The notes beneath the pieces are model-generated. The model was not told the DNA's origin, ran no database searches, and saw only the letters and a program-made list of their open reading frames with translations. From CAYWBI01 sp964456445 (lineage in GTDB: Bacteria > Calditrichota > Calditrichia > Calditrichales > J004), in contig CAYWBI010000017.1 of NCBI GenBank assembly GCA_964456445.1, positions 1-37,491 on the forward strand: DNA of 37,491 bases. Reading direction: 5' to 3'. This document shows positions 8,131 through 16,564 of the stretch, one piece after another; positions within the stretch are counted from its first letter, which is position 1, and the number at the start of each line of letters is the position of its first letter. A program made the translations under genes and the position numbers.

Positions 8131-8559
8131 TTAGTTGGTGAATGTTTTTTTTAGACAAACGACATTTGATTCCTTTTTGTATTCTATATCAAATCCTAAC
8201 GAGCTTACAATATATAGGCCCCTGCCATGTGGGGTTAGTTCATTGGCCTTTAATTTTAAATGACCGGTAGGATCGTACCCGGGCCCCTCGTCCTTTACAT
8301 GTATCTGCAACCTGGCATCGGATACCCAGACCTTAAAATTCACTTCTTTTTCAATATCCTCCTTATTTCCATGCCGGATGGCATTACTTAACACCTCGTG
8401 CAATGCAATGGACAAATCAAATTTATTGATTGGCGTGCGATGTACATCTAACATTTTCAGGGTATCGGCAATAGCCTTTTCAATGTTTTCATAACGGGAT
8501 GAAAAAGTTATTTGCAAACATCCGCCCTGCGCTACACATTCGTATTGGTTTAAATCCAA
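8131..8559 (-). CDS. RsbW/SpoIIAB-like serine kinase (HATPase_c_2 anti-sigma factor type)
   Basis: The protein has the GHKL ATPase boxes in order: N-box ALHEVLSNAIRHGN (E55, N59), G1 box KDEGPGYD (about 89-96) and G2 box PHGRGLYIV (about 110-118). There is no histidine phospho-acceptor domain, so it belongs with the RsbW/SpoIIAB group rather than with sensor kinases. The only plausible start is TTG at 8559. The frame is open for about 110 bases upstream without an ATG or GTG and there is no strong ribosome site, so the true N-terminus is uncertain. It is followed by a STAS gene, its likely antagonist. Confidence 0.82.
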   Translation of the reverse strand: MDLNQYECVAQGGCLQITFSSRYENIEKAIADTLKMLDVHRTPINKFDLSIALHEVLSNAIRHGNKEDIEKEVNFKVWVSDARLQIHVKDEGPGYDPTGHLKLKANELTPHGRGLYIVSSLGFDIEYKKESNVVCLKKTFTN

Positions 8560-8797
8560 AATGATCCAATCAATAATGTTATCAGGTAGCCCTGCAAACC
8601 GCTTTATCTTAGAGTCCGATTTCTGAATTGACTGTAAAGGTGAAGCAGATAAAGTATTATCCAGCGGTTTTTAGAAAAGGTTACAAGCTATAAATCTTCT
8701 GGTGTAATTACTTTCATATTACTTCAGAAGCAGGACTTAATCATTTTCACCCGATCAGGATTATAAAAATAAAACATTCAAATATATAACACATCCA
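8560..8797. other. Intergenic region upstream of the RsbW-like gene
   Basis: These 238 bases separate the end of the sigma-54 activator gene from the RsbW-like gene. I see AT-rich sequence, an open frame without an ATG reaching into the kinase gene, and no convincing sigma-54 or sigma-28 promoter, terminator or repeat. Confidence 0.4.
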
Positions 8798-10168
8798 CTA
8801 TTGGGCGTCTTCCTCGAACTGATGCAATTTGTTCCGTAAGGTACGTACAGTGATCCCGAGTATTTCAGCAGCTTTTGTTTTATGGTTTTGTGTTTTTTCC
8901 AATGCTGCAAAAATCATTCTTTTCTCCATCTCAGCAAGAGGCAATACTTCATTAGAAATTTTTTCGGACTGATTTTTCAACGACAGGGCATCGCCTCGAT
9001 CAAATTTAAAATGTTCAGCACGGATCACCGGGTCATCTGCAGAAAGCAAAATAGCACGTTCCAGGGCATGGCGTAGCTGACGGATGTTTCCTGGCCATTC
9101 CCGGTGTGTAAGTATATCCATAACGCCGGCTGCCAATTCTTTATGCGTGTATTTGTATTTCTCTTTAAAGATTTTTAAAAAGTGACTTATCAATTCAGGA
9201 ATGTCCCCGGGCCTTTCACGCAGAGGGACAATTTCGATGGGAAATACATTGAGGCGGAAATAAAGGTCCTCCCTAAAACTGCCATCACGTATTGCCTGAA
9301 GAACATCACGATTGCTGGTTGCAATTATCCGTACATCAACAGGGATTTCAACAGTATTCCCAACCCGAATCACAATCATTTCTTGTAACACCCGCAGAAG
9401 TTTTGCCTGCATCCCATAAGGTATTTCGGTAATTTCATCTAACAAAAGGGTCCCGCCGTCACATTCTTCAAATATTCCTTTCTGTGCTTTATAAGCCCCG
9501 CTAAACGCCCCCTTCTCATGACCAAACAAAGTACTTTCAAAAAGTGATTCGGGCACGGCGGCACAATTTATTTTTAAAAAGGGTTTTTCATGACGGCTGC
9601 TCTCATTATGGATAGCCTGGGCAATCAATTCTTTTCCCGTCCCACTCTCCCCATTTAAGAATACGGACACATCGCTTTTAGAGACGATCTGCACATTATA
9701 AAGTAAATCACGTGCCGCAGGGCTCTCCCCAATAATTTTATTCTCGCTCTGCTTTTTAGCGAGTTGTTTTTTTAAGGTAATATTTTCTTTCTGTAACTCT
9801 ACGTATTCAAAAAATCGTTTCACACGGGATTCAATATGAGATATGGAAAATGGCTTTGTGATAAAATCAAAAGCACCCTCCTGCATTGCCTCAACAGCAT
9901 TTTCGATTGTGCCATAGGCAGACATAAGCAGGGCCCCCATATCAGGATTTGTTTTTTTTGCCAGCTTGACCAGTTCCACCCCTTTTATCCCCGGCATCAT
10001 AAGATCGGTTATCATGAGATCATAGACCGATTTTTTCAATAGTTCCAAAGCTGCCTTGCCACTGGGGGCATCCTGTACTTCATATATACCGGAATCAAGC
10101 GTTTCCCGGACAATCATCCTTAAATCATCATCATCATCTACTACAAGAATTTTCTTTTTTCTGGACAC
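8798..10168 (-). CDS. NtrC-family sigma-54-dependent response regulator, probable flagellar master activator
   Basis: The 456 residues form three parts. The receiver domain has D55 as phospho-acceptor and K105 in TKPF. The AAA+ domain has Walker A GESGTGKE at 173-180, the sigma-54 contact loop as GAFSGA at 220-225, and Walker B GGTLLLDE near 238-245. The C-terminal Fis-type helix-turn-helix ends in KAAEILGITVRTLRNKL. The loop has Ser where GAFTGA has Thr, a conservative variant. The start is GTG with AGGA six bases upstream. Its place beside a sigma-54-driven flagellar operon suggests a FlgR/FleR-like role. The cognate kinase is not adjacent. Confidence 0.93.
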   Translation of the reverse strand: MSRKKKILVVDDDDDLRMIVRETLDSGIYEVQDAPSGKAALELLKKSVYDLMITDLMMPGIKGVELVKLAKKTNPDMGALLMSAYGTIENAVEAMQEGAFDFITKPFSISHIESRVKRFFEYVELQKENITLKKQLAKKQSENKIIGESPAARDLLYNVQIVSKSDVSVFLNGESGTGKELIAQAIHNESSRHEKPFLKINCAAVPESLFESTLFGHEKGAFSGAYKAQKGIFEECDGGTLLLDEITEIPYGMQAKLLRVLQEMIVIRVGNTVEIPVDVRIIATSNRDVLQAIRDGSFREDLYFRLNVFPIEIVPLRERPGDIPELISHFLKIFKEKYKYTHKELAAGVMDILTHREWPGNIRQLRHALERAILLSADDPVIRAEHFKFDRGDALSLKNQSEKISNEVLPLAEMEKRMIFAALEKTQNHKTKAAEILGITVRTLRNKLHQFEEDAQ

Positions 10169-10274
10169 GTTCCATCCTGCATTTATAAATTGAAGTGTAT
10201 TTGAACTCCATATTGGAAGCCTACAAACGGAATTTAAGCGGAAATCATTGTTACATTATTATTGGAAATTACTT

Positions 10275-10853
10275 TCATCCATTTTGTTGTTCTTTATATA
10301 TATCAGCGGCTTTGGAGTTAGAAATCAGTTTTTTTGAAGCCTTGCTTATCACTCGGACCGAAGAGTTGGAACTGGATTTCTCATCCATCTGCTCCCTGAG
10401 TTCGCTTATTTTTTTTTCTAAATCGATTATACTACGGTAAAGATTTTTATTTTCTTCTACCAATTCATATTCACGTAAAGACCGTTCAAAACTGGAAATA
10501 ACCTGGTCCACACGAAAGGGCTTTATCATATAATCAAATTTAAAGTTTCGCATGGCATCCACCGCATATTTTATGTTTTGGTAGCCGGTCATAATCAAAA
10601 TTATAATATCCGGGTGTTGAAAACGTATTTTCTGGGCCAGATCAACCCCGGTCATCCCCGGTACGCACAGATCATAATCCAGTAAGGCGAAACGCACATC
10701 TATTTCAGACAATTTACGCAATGCCTCATCCGGATGCGCGGCCACCAAGACATCGTACCCCTGCTCCGCAAGGCTTTCGCCTATCATCTCCAGCAGGTTA
10801 AGATCATCGTCAACGACTAATATGGTTTTATTAATACTCATAATTTTTGGCAC
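10275..10853 (-). CDS. Response regulator with receiver domain and coiled-coil tail
   Basis: The first 125 residues are a receiver domain with acidic residues in VVDDD, likely phospho-acceptor D61 (DLCVPGMTG, four residues before Pro) and K111 in IKPF. The remaining 65 residues form a charged helix (about 125-160, heptad-like) and a Ser/Lys-rich tail with no known output domain. The frame opens with GTG at 10853; an internal ATG at 10841 is equally possible, and neither has a strong ribosome site. It lies between the sigma-54 activator and another regulator, so it may modulate them through dimerisation. The function is otherwise unknown. Confidence 0.85.
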   Translation of the reverse strand: MPKIMSINKTILVVDDDLNLLEMIGESLAEQGYDVLVAAHPDEALRKLSEIDVRFALLDYDLCVPGMTGVDLAQKIRFQHPDIIILIMTGYQNIKYAVDAMRNFKFDYMIKPFRVDQVISSFERSLREYELVEENKNLYRSIIDLEKKISELREQMDEKSSSNSSVRVISKASKKLISNSKAADIYKEQQNG

Positions 10854-10880
10854 CGGCCTTTTATTAAAGATGCCCTGCGA

Positions 10881-12272
10881 TCAATTGATATGTACCAGGC
10901 TCTTTTCATTTTTTGCCATTTGGACTTCATGAAACAATTTGGACCAGAGCCGTGTCATCACATCCACGGCAGAATCGACCCGATCGGCAGATGAAAGACA
11001 GGCGTGGATAATGTTTATTTTTGAATCCGGTTCTTTTGGCAAAACTTCGGAGAGGATTGCATGTTTTAGCGAAACACTTTCAGACTCAACATCAAATAAA
11101 TCGGTTTCAGGAAAAACTAACAGGACAGTATCCTGGGTAAGCCACCTAACCCGGGTGGGGGAATTTACATGCGTCCCCACAAATTTTTGTACATTCTCAA
11201 ACATATCCTGGATGGAAAACATATCCCCCGAGGGGCTATTGAACTCAAAGCGAAATATGGTAAAGCCAACAGGGCTCAGCACAGAGCGCGCATAGTTAAG
11301 CTGGTTCCGTATAAAGTGCACAAGATCGCCATCCGCGGCCAGGCCCCCTGGGTTTGCCGCAATTAGTCCATGAATGGCCGGCGCTATCTGTGCCAGGAAA
11401 ACGTTTAGCAGTGTGATTGTTTCATCATTGGCTTCAGCTTCTTTTATATCTTGCGCAAGAAGCACAAAACCGATTACATGGCCCTGGAACATAAGGGGCA
11501 ATAGATAGAGCCTGCCCGGGTCAAAGGAAATAAGACGATCATCTATCTTAATTTGCCCATCATTAATTAAAATGACCGACAGTCTGTTTTCGGGGACTTT
11601 TTGATGATTTATATAAGATGAGCCGGAAAAATAAAAAGTATGATCGAGACGGTCCAAGCCTGTTTGCCGGGCAATATGGAATGTATCATTTTTCAGGTCC
11701 TCTTTTAAAAATGCACAGCGTTCAAATCCAAAATAGCTTTCGACTGTGTCCATAAGCATTTCAATCAATGCATCAAGATTTGTTAACTGATACATGATTT
11801 CACTTACATCGATGATAAACGACAGTTTTTCGAGTATCCGTTTGTTCTTTTCATTTAATTGTTTATTTGCCCGTTGCAGGTCAAGAATCTCCGTAGCCCG
11901 TTTTAATATGGATTTTAACTCCAAACTTTGGAAGGGTTTACGCACATAATCATAAACGCCAAGTTGTAAACTTTCGATAGCCGTATTGAGTGTAGCATGA
12001 CCGGTAATAACAATCACTAACGTATCCGCAGCGGATTTTTGAATGGCAGATACAATATCCATTCCCGTCACGCCCGGCATCATCAAGTCCGTTAGTACGA
12101 GATCGTAACCCGTATTATTAATCTTGGCCAAAGCGGCGGCGGAATCTGTTTCACTTTCTATGATATATGTGTCATCCGAGATGGAATCTACAATGGAATC
12201 CAGTACATCCGGTTCATCATCGATTACCAGGATCCGGTATTTTTTTTGTGCTGTTTCGTTTGGGTTAACCAT
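10881..12272 (-). CDS. Response regulator with GAF-like and degenerate GGDEF-like domains
   Basis: The 463-residue protein starts with a receiver domain (D62 in LTDLMMPG, K108 in RKPF). A coiled coil at about 125-155, a GAF-like domain at about 165-320 and a C-terminal domain follow. That last domain resembles GGDEF in outline: a helix, an FTIFRFEF strand in place of the usual DIDHFK-type strand, and a WLTQDTVLLVFPETD segment where active enzymes have RYGGDEFAVLLP. The catalytic GG(D/E)EF is absent, so cyclic-di-GMP synthesis is not expected. A receptor or scaffold role is an inference. It ends 27 bp before the next regulator gene. Confidence 0.8.
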   Translation of the reverse strand: MVNPNETAQKKYRILVIDDEPDVLDSIVDSISDDTYIIESETDSAAALAKINNTGYDLVLTDLMMPGVTGMDIVSAIQKSAADTLVIVITGHATLNTAIESLQLGVYDYVRKPFQSLELKSILKRATEILDLQRANKQLNEKNKRILEKLSFIIDVSEIMYQLTNLDALIEMLMDTVESYFGFERCAFLKEDLKNDTFHIARQTGLDRLDHTFYFSGSSYINHQKVPENRLSVILINDGQIKIDDRLISFDPGRLYLLPLMFQGHVIGFVLLAQDIKEAEANDETITLLNVFLAQIAPAIHGLIAANPGGLAADGDLVHFIRNQLNYARSVLSPVGFTIFRFEFNSPSGDMFSIQDMFENVQKFVGTHVNSPTRVRWLTQDTVLLVFPETDLFDVESESVSLKHAILSEVLPKEPDSKINIIHACLSSADRVDSAVDVMTRLWSKLFHEVQMAKNEKSLVHIN

Positions 12273-12291
12273 AATTATTTGCCCTTAACAC

Positions 12292-13692
12292 TTACCCTCT
12301 GGGAACAAAGACATTGTATTTTCTATCCAGCATCTCAACAACAATCTCATTTTTTATTTTTACCAGGCTAACCCTGGAAATTGGCATATCGTTGGTATAG
12401 GTTTTACCACCGATATCAATACGTACATTGTGATATAAAGTATCGCGAACAATAACTTCCTTTTTGACGATTTCCCGTCCTGCGGCATTGGATAATTCGG
12501 TTTCAGTTTTCTTTAACCCGGTCAATTTATCCGCTATACGATGCAATTCATGTTGAATGTCTTTACCTTCCTGCATTTTTTCTTCGGAAAGCCTGGCGTT
12601 ATTCCGTTTAAGCAGGTTTAGAAAACTTTGTCTTTTTTGCAGGAAAACACGTCTTTCCTTTGCATCCATCCTGGCCCGGGCAATTTTCCATATTTCGGCC
12701 TGTTTTTCATTCCCGGAACTGCTTCTCAAGATAAGTTCGGTTTCAACGCCACGTTCGGAGCCGGCATTAGCAGTCTCTATACCACTCTCCGCGGTTACAC
12801 TTCCGCCACGCAGCACCGAATTTTTACCGCTGAGCTTAACCGAACCGCCAGAGGATATGGTACAATTTATTGCATAGCTTTCAAAGGTAATGTTTTTCTT
12901 TGCCGCGATTTGTGCATCCTGGGCAAAACCGCAAATCAGGTTTCCACCGCACATCACGCGCGCGCGCCCCTGCCCCATTATGCCCTGGCCAATGAGGATA
13001 TCACCTGCTTGTGAATAGATAGTTGCGGCATCCACCGTACCTTTTATAGTGATCGGCCCATCGGCCTCTACCCTAAACCCCGAACGGACATCGCCTTTAA
13101 TTACAACCGCGCCATTTACCTTTAAATTGCCGGTACCATAATCTACATCGCCCTCAACATGAAAAATTTTGCTGATTGACAGAATGTTGTTGTTCCATGA
13201 TAGATAACCGGTTTGTTTACTGAATAGCGTATTTTCCCTTTTTTCTATGGTTTTGTCATCATAACGCGGCAGCTTATCTGCTTCTTTAGGGGCGCGTATG
13301 GCTACGCCATAAATGTCCCTGCCGGATTTTACCTGTTCTTTAGCGGCAAGTACAACCAGCGGCGTTCCTTCGGTAACAAAGGGCAAGGGAACAAGTTTTT
13401 TAAAATCCACCCGGTCATCCGGTAAAATAACCGGACGGTTTGAATGATCGATATTTGTTTTCCAGGAAAGGCGCCCCCGAGGGGCCTCCCCCCGGGCAAT
13501 TAATGCGGAAATAACCGTTTCTTTATTTTGGCAAATAGCTTCCAGATGATCCGTAAGGATACCGAAAACTATCCCCCGGGATTTTAAATAACCAAGAATG
13601 TCAGAAACCGATGGATAGTGACTTTTGGATTCGCTGAGCGATATATATGCCGAAAGCCTATCATCCTTAATGCTTAGTTTTAAAGATTTCAC
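12292..13692 (-). CDS. FapA-like (DUF342) protein
   Basis: The 466-residue protein has the FapA plan. The N-terminal region has short alpha/beta pieces. A repeat-rich central part (about 180-310) has many Gly, Val and Ile turns (for example VKGDVRSGFRVEADGP) expected to form a right-handed beta-helix. A helical Lys/Glu/Arg-rich coiled coil at about 325-400 and a short beta-rich C-terminus follow. FapA proteins occur in flagellar gene clusters and in Vibrio have been linked to polar flagellar assembly and signalling. Translation starts at GTG four bases after the upstream stop. A second, diverged copy is at 26132-27586. Confidence 0.8.
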   Translation of the reverse strand: MKSLKLSIKDDRLSAYISLSESKSHYPSVSDILGYLKSRGIVFGILTDHLEAICQNKETVISALIARGEAPRGRLSWKTNIDHSNRPVILPDDRVDFKKLVPLPFVTEGTPLVVLAAKEQVKSGRDIYGVAIRAPKEADKLPRYDDKTIEKRENTLFSKQTGYLSWNNNILSISKIFHVEGDVDYGTGNLKVNGAVVIKGDVRSGFRVEADGPITIKGTVDAATIYSQAGDILIGQGIMGQGRARVMCGGNLICGFAQDAQIAAKKNITFESYAINCTISSGGSVKLSGKNSVLRGGSVTAESGIETANAGSERGVETELILRSSSGNEKQAEIWKIARARMDAKERRVFLQKRQSFLNLLKRNNARLSEEKMQEGKDIQHELHRIADKLTGLKKTETELSNAAGREIVKKEVIVRDTLYHNVRIDIGGKTYTNDMPISRVSLVKIKNEIVVEMLDRKYNVFVPRG

Positions 13693-13696
13693 ATTT

Positions 13697-13966
13697 CTAC
13701 TCTAATGATTCGTCAAAGTCAAAAATTACCTTGGCAATTTCCCCGCAGGAACATTCATAAATAAACCCAATAACTTCATCACCTTCGGTTAACGGGGTAA
13801 CCTTGCCTTTATTTACCGGTATATGATTATTCTCGTACGGATTTATCATTTTTGTAGAATTTAATCGCACATCTTTTTGTTTTATGATAGAGCTATGAAA
13901 TTTGGGTTTATGTAGTTTTAAGGTGGTAACCTGATCATCCGTTTTAAATTCGTCAAAAATCCCCAT
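13697..13966 (-). CDS. Unknown 89-residue protein with a CSCG motif
   Basis: I recognise no family. The N-terminal half is basic and likely flexible. The C-terminal half has the pattern GDEVIGFIYECSCGEIAKVIFDFDE, a compact beta-like unit with one CxC pair. A single CxC is too little for a classical zinc ribbon unless the protein dimerises or uses other ligands. It lies between cheZ and the FapA-like gene (4 bp before the latter), so it probably works with FapA or CheZ. No signal peptide or membrane segment is present. Confidence 0.7.
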   Translation of the reverse strand: MGIFDEFKTDDQVTTLKLHKPKFHSSIIKQKDVRLNSTKMINPYENNHIPVNKGKVTPLTEGDEVIGFIYECSCGEIAKVIFDFDESLE

Positions 13967-14002
13967 GAGATAGCATCCTGTTTTTTTTATAAAGTTTTAT
14001 AA

Positions 14003-14659
14003 CTAAGATGATTTAAAAAAACTATCAATATCCGCTTGTGAAAAACCGGTATTATGGTGCATTTTGTCTTCCGTGTGTGTTTTGAACGATGCATCGCTCT
14101 TGCTTTGTACCGACTGTCGTTCATTTTCAAATTCATTCTCTATTGCTTTTGCCACATCGCTGCCCAAATCACTGTTTTTCCGCATTTTTTCGAATGAGGC
14201 GAACAGATTGCCAAATTTATTATAAACGGCATTTAAAATACGATGGGTATGCTCCAATTGCTGAGTGGTGATATCCTGAAACTGAAAAGCAAATACGATT
14301 TCATTGGATTCATTGATAATAGTATCAAGCAGGGAAAGTTGTTTGTCGATATCAGCGCCTTGGGCAATCATATCTTTAACAGACTGTAGTGAAGCGGATA
14401 TATTTTCAACTTTATCCAATACTTCGTTTGTGGCTATTTCGGTAGTTTCCGTTACTAAGTTTAAATTTTCCTGGGCAGTAGGCAAATGGTCGGTGCCTTC
14501 CTTTATCGAGACATTTGCTTCCATAAGCAATGGGATCATGTCTTTTAAAAAATAGAAAAGATCGGTAATTATCGGGAACAACTCTTCGTTAAATTCCATG
14601 GAACTACGGATATTTTCAATTTGTCCCAAAACATCATCAATTGATTTACTTTTTTTCAT
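14003..14659 (-). CDS. cheZ: CheY-P phosphatase CheZ
   Basis: The 218-residue protein is mostly long helices, as in CheZ. The catalytic segment is FQFQDITTQQLEHTHR, with D129 and Q133 in the DxxxQ spacing that positions water for CheY-P hydrolysis (D143/Q147 in E. coli). A flexible acidic linker leads to a terminal peptide, FSQADIDSFFKSS, that matches the CheY-binding tail of CheZ and FliM-like peptides. It lies 14 bp after cheY, so the pair is probably one operon. It is expected to act in the cytoplasm to shorten the CheY-P signal. Confidence 0.92.
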   Translation of the reverse strand: MKKSKSIDDVLGQIENIRSSMEFNEELFPIITDLFYFLKDMIPLLMEANVSIKEGTDHLPTAQENLNLVTETTEIATNEVLDKVENISASLQSVKDMIAQGADIDKQLSLLDTIINESNEIVFAFQFQDITTQQLEHTHRILNAVYNKFGNLFASFEKMRKNSDLGSDVAKAIENEFENERQSVQSKSDASFKTHTEDKMHHNTGFSQADIDSFFKSS

Positions 14660-14673
14660 TATCCACCTCTGTC

Positions 14674-15051
14674 TTAGGATGCGCTAAAAATTTCAGATAT
14701 TTTCTTTTTTAAAATTTCCGGTGTAAACGGTTTTACGACATAACCATTAACGCCCATCTTTATTGCCGACATCACATCATCCTGCATGCCCCGTGTGGTA
14801 ACCATCAGGATGGGCGTGTTTTTAAATTTATCCCGTCCGCGGAGTTCCTTAACCAGCTCTTCCCCGTTCATCTCGGGCATGTTCCAATCGGTAATGACCA
14901 TATCAAAATCGTTGTCACCAATTTTTTCCAGGGCATCCACACCATTTTCCGCTTCCATTATATCCTCAAAACCTATCTTTGTAAGGGAGTTCTTTATAAT
15001 CCGGCGCATGGTGGGCGAATCTTCAACAAAAATAATTTTTTTATTGCCCAT
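14674..15051 (-). CDS. cheY: Chemotaxis response regulator CheY
   Basis: The 125-residue single receiver is very close to classical CheY: E10/D11 acidic pocket, D55 followed by W (DWNMPEMNG), T85 and K107 (VVKPF). It is the best candidate for the motor-binding CheY because cheZ follows directly and Trp after the phospho-acceptor is typical of CheY. The ribosome site AAAGGAA precedes the ATG. The protein would carry phosphate from CheA to FliM. Confidence 0.93.
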   Translation of the reverse strand: MGNKKIIFVEDSPTMRRIIKNSLTKIGFEDIMEAENGVDALEKIGDNDFDMVITDWNMPEMNGEELVKELRGRDKFKNTPILMVTTRGMQDDVMSAIKMGVNGYVVKPFTPEILKKKISEIFSAS

Positions 15052-15190
15052 GATAAGTTCCTTTAGTGTAAAATGTATATTTCAAATTTTAACTATCTTA
15101 AGTCTCGTCAAAAAAAACAGTTGGTTAAACTAAAACAAATAATAGTAGAATATTAATCATTATTGGGGAAAACACGTTATTTGTATTAGA
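15052..15190. other. Intergenic region before cheY-cheZ with a weak sigma-28-like site
   Basis: A minus-strand match at 15102-15128 reads TTAA, 15 bases, GACGAGAC. Against TAAA-N15-GCCGATAA it keeps the spacing and the CGA core but misses one base of the -35 and three of the -10. It may drive cheY-cheZ separately from the upstream operon. A TTGACG hexamer overlaps the site and could belong to a housekeeping promoter. The region is AT-rich and no terminator was seen. Confidence 0.3.
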
Positions 15191-15667
15191 CTAATTTTGA
15201 ACGATGTTTTTGTTCAGAATACAATAAACTTGTTGTTCCTCCATATCAAGGGCATATAAGCGCGAATTTTCACTGCGTTCCAGGCCATCTACCTTTGGGT
15301 CCCAGGGTCTGCACGATGGAAAGCCCAGGGCAAATTCCTGCTCTTCGGCTATTTTGGCCAAAAACCGGCCAACCACGGTATTGCTTATTTCACTAAGGGC
15401 ATCCGATATAAGCTCGTCATTAAGCTGCTCAATGTCATCGCCCATCATTTCCATAACAATCTCTTCGGAATAATCCTTTGGCACAACAATCCCAACCGAA
15501 CCTTTAAACGGTTTGTAGGTATCAACCATAATCAGTAAATACGCTTCATCGGGGTTTAATTCATCAAGGGAATCACAAGCTTCCACTTCCGTAAAAAACA
15601 AATTTTCGAAAGACTCGGTAACTGCTTCTGTTAATTTCTCACCTATGATATCGATACTATAGTCCAT
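15191..15667 (-). CDS. CheX-like CheY-P phosphatase domain protein
   Basis: At 158 residues this is the size of CheX. The segment ISDALSEISNTVVGRFLA gives the ExxN phosphatase motif (E93, N96), which in CheC/CheX/FliY positions water and contacts CheY-P. The surrounding alpha/beta layout, with acidic helices before the motif, agrees. CheX proteins act as dimeric CheY-P phosphatases. It lies 8 bp after a receiver gene, which may encode its substrate. The sequence is not close to any CheX I can recall, so the exact subgroup (CheX versus CheC-like) is left open. Confidence 0.75.
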   Translation of the reverse strand: MDYSIDIIGEKLTEAVTESFENLFFTEVEACDSLDELNPDEAYLLIMVDTYKPFKGSVGIVVPKDYSEEIVMEMMGDDIEQLNDELISDALSEISNTVVGRFLAKIAEEQEFALGFPSCRPWDPKVDGLERSENSRLYALDMEEQQVYCILNKNIVQN

Positions 15668-15675
15668 TTTCTACC

Positions 15676-16059
15676 TCAATCTTTTTGTAATGACAACGAC
15701 TCTTCCAGCACGGTATTTAGCGCCGGAATGGAAATTGGCTTTGCTAAAACGGCGTCGGCATGATCGGAAATAAGTTTGCGTGAAGTGGCGCTATTGGTTT
15801 TACTGGATATTATCACCACCGGAATATGATTTAATTTGGGTGAACTTTTGATTCGTTTCAAAAGCGCTTCGCCTCCCATTTCGGGCATATTCAAATCCGA
15901 AAAGACAATATCAAACGGTTTGTCCCTCAATTGCTCAAGTGCATTCAACCCATTATAAGCCTCTGTAAATTCCATGTTCTCATAACCACAGACTTCCAGA
16001 CTTCTTTTCACTAAGGCACGGGCCATGGCCGAATCATCAACAATTAATACCTGATTCAT
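15676..16059 (-). CDS. CheY-like single-domain response regulator
   Basis: The 127-residue receiver has acidic residues D8/D9, phospho-acceptor D55 (FSDLNMPEMGG), a VIIS strand with the switch Ser, and K in LAKPIS. No output domain follows. It lies between cheD and the CheX-like gene in one operon with CheB and CheR, and has an AGAT-type ribosome site. It differs from the other CheY at 14674 by lacking the Trp after the Asp. It may be a phosphate sink or act on a target other than the motor. Confidence 0.88.
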   Translation of the reverse strand: MNQVLIVDDSAMARALVKRSLEVCGYENMEFTEAYNGLNALEQLRDKPFDIVFSDLNMPEMGGEALLKRIKSSPKLNHIPVVIISSKTNSATSRKLISDHADAVLAKPISIPALNTVLEESLSLQKD

Positions 16060-16078
16060 AATTTATCTCCAACTCATG

Positions 16079-16564
16079 TTATAATTTCCATTCACCACGT
16101 CCAGGGGAAGTGACACTCACTTCCGCGGAGCTTGTTGATACGCTTACCGTGCGGCTATAATTTTTACCAACGTCTTCGGCAATAGCGCCCAATTTATATT
16201 TCCATAAAATCTTCTTTGTGGCCAAAACATTACGTTTGCCAATATTAAAACGGCTCTGAGGGTCCATAATTTTAGCGCCCCCGGTAAGTTTTACAATCAC
16301 TTCCGAATTTTTTTTAATCCCAATTTTTTTAAAGGCATCAATAAGTTTTGGGATAGCAAGATCGGCAAAATACCCTGGCAGCTCCTTGGATTTTCCATTT
16401 GCAAAACTGGAATCGGGCAAGGCAATATGGGCCAGACCGGCCGCATTATATTTTGGCGCATAAAAAATAAGGGCAACACAAGAACCAAGTGCGTATGTTT
16501 TAACCATCGTCTCCGGCGAATTGCTTACGCCAATTTCCCCAACGCCTACATTTATAACCTGCAT
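16079..16564 (-). CDS. cheD: Chemoreceptor glutamine deamidase CheD
   Basis: The 161-residue protein has the catalytic triad of CheD: T23, C29 in ALGSCVAL and H46 in LAHIALPDS. These match Thermotoga CheD positions with a two-residue shift. A conserved KLTGGAKI segment lies mid-protein. CheD deamidates glutamines on chemoreceptors and in some bacteria is held by CheC. The start codon overlaps the cheB stop by one base. Confidence 0.96.
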   Translation of the reverse strand: MQVINVGVGEIGVSNSPETMVKTYALGSCVALIFYAPKYNAAGLAHIALPDSSFANGKSKELPGYFADLAIPKLIDAFKKIGIKKNSEVIVKLTGGAKIMDPQSRFNIGKRNVLATKKILWKYKLGAIAEDVGKNYSRTVSVSTSSAEVSVTSPGRGEWKL

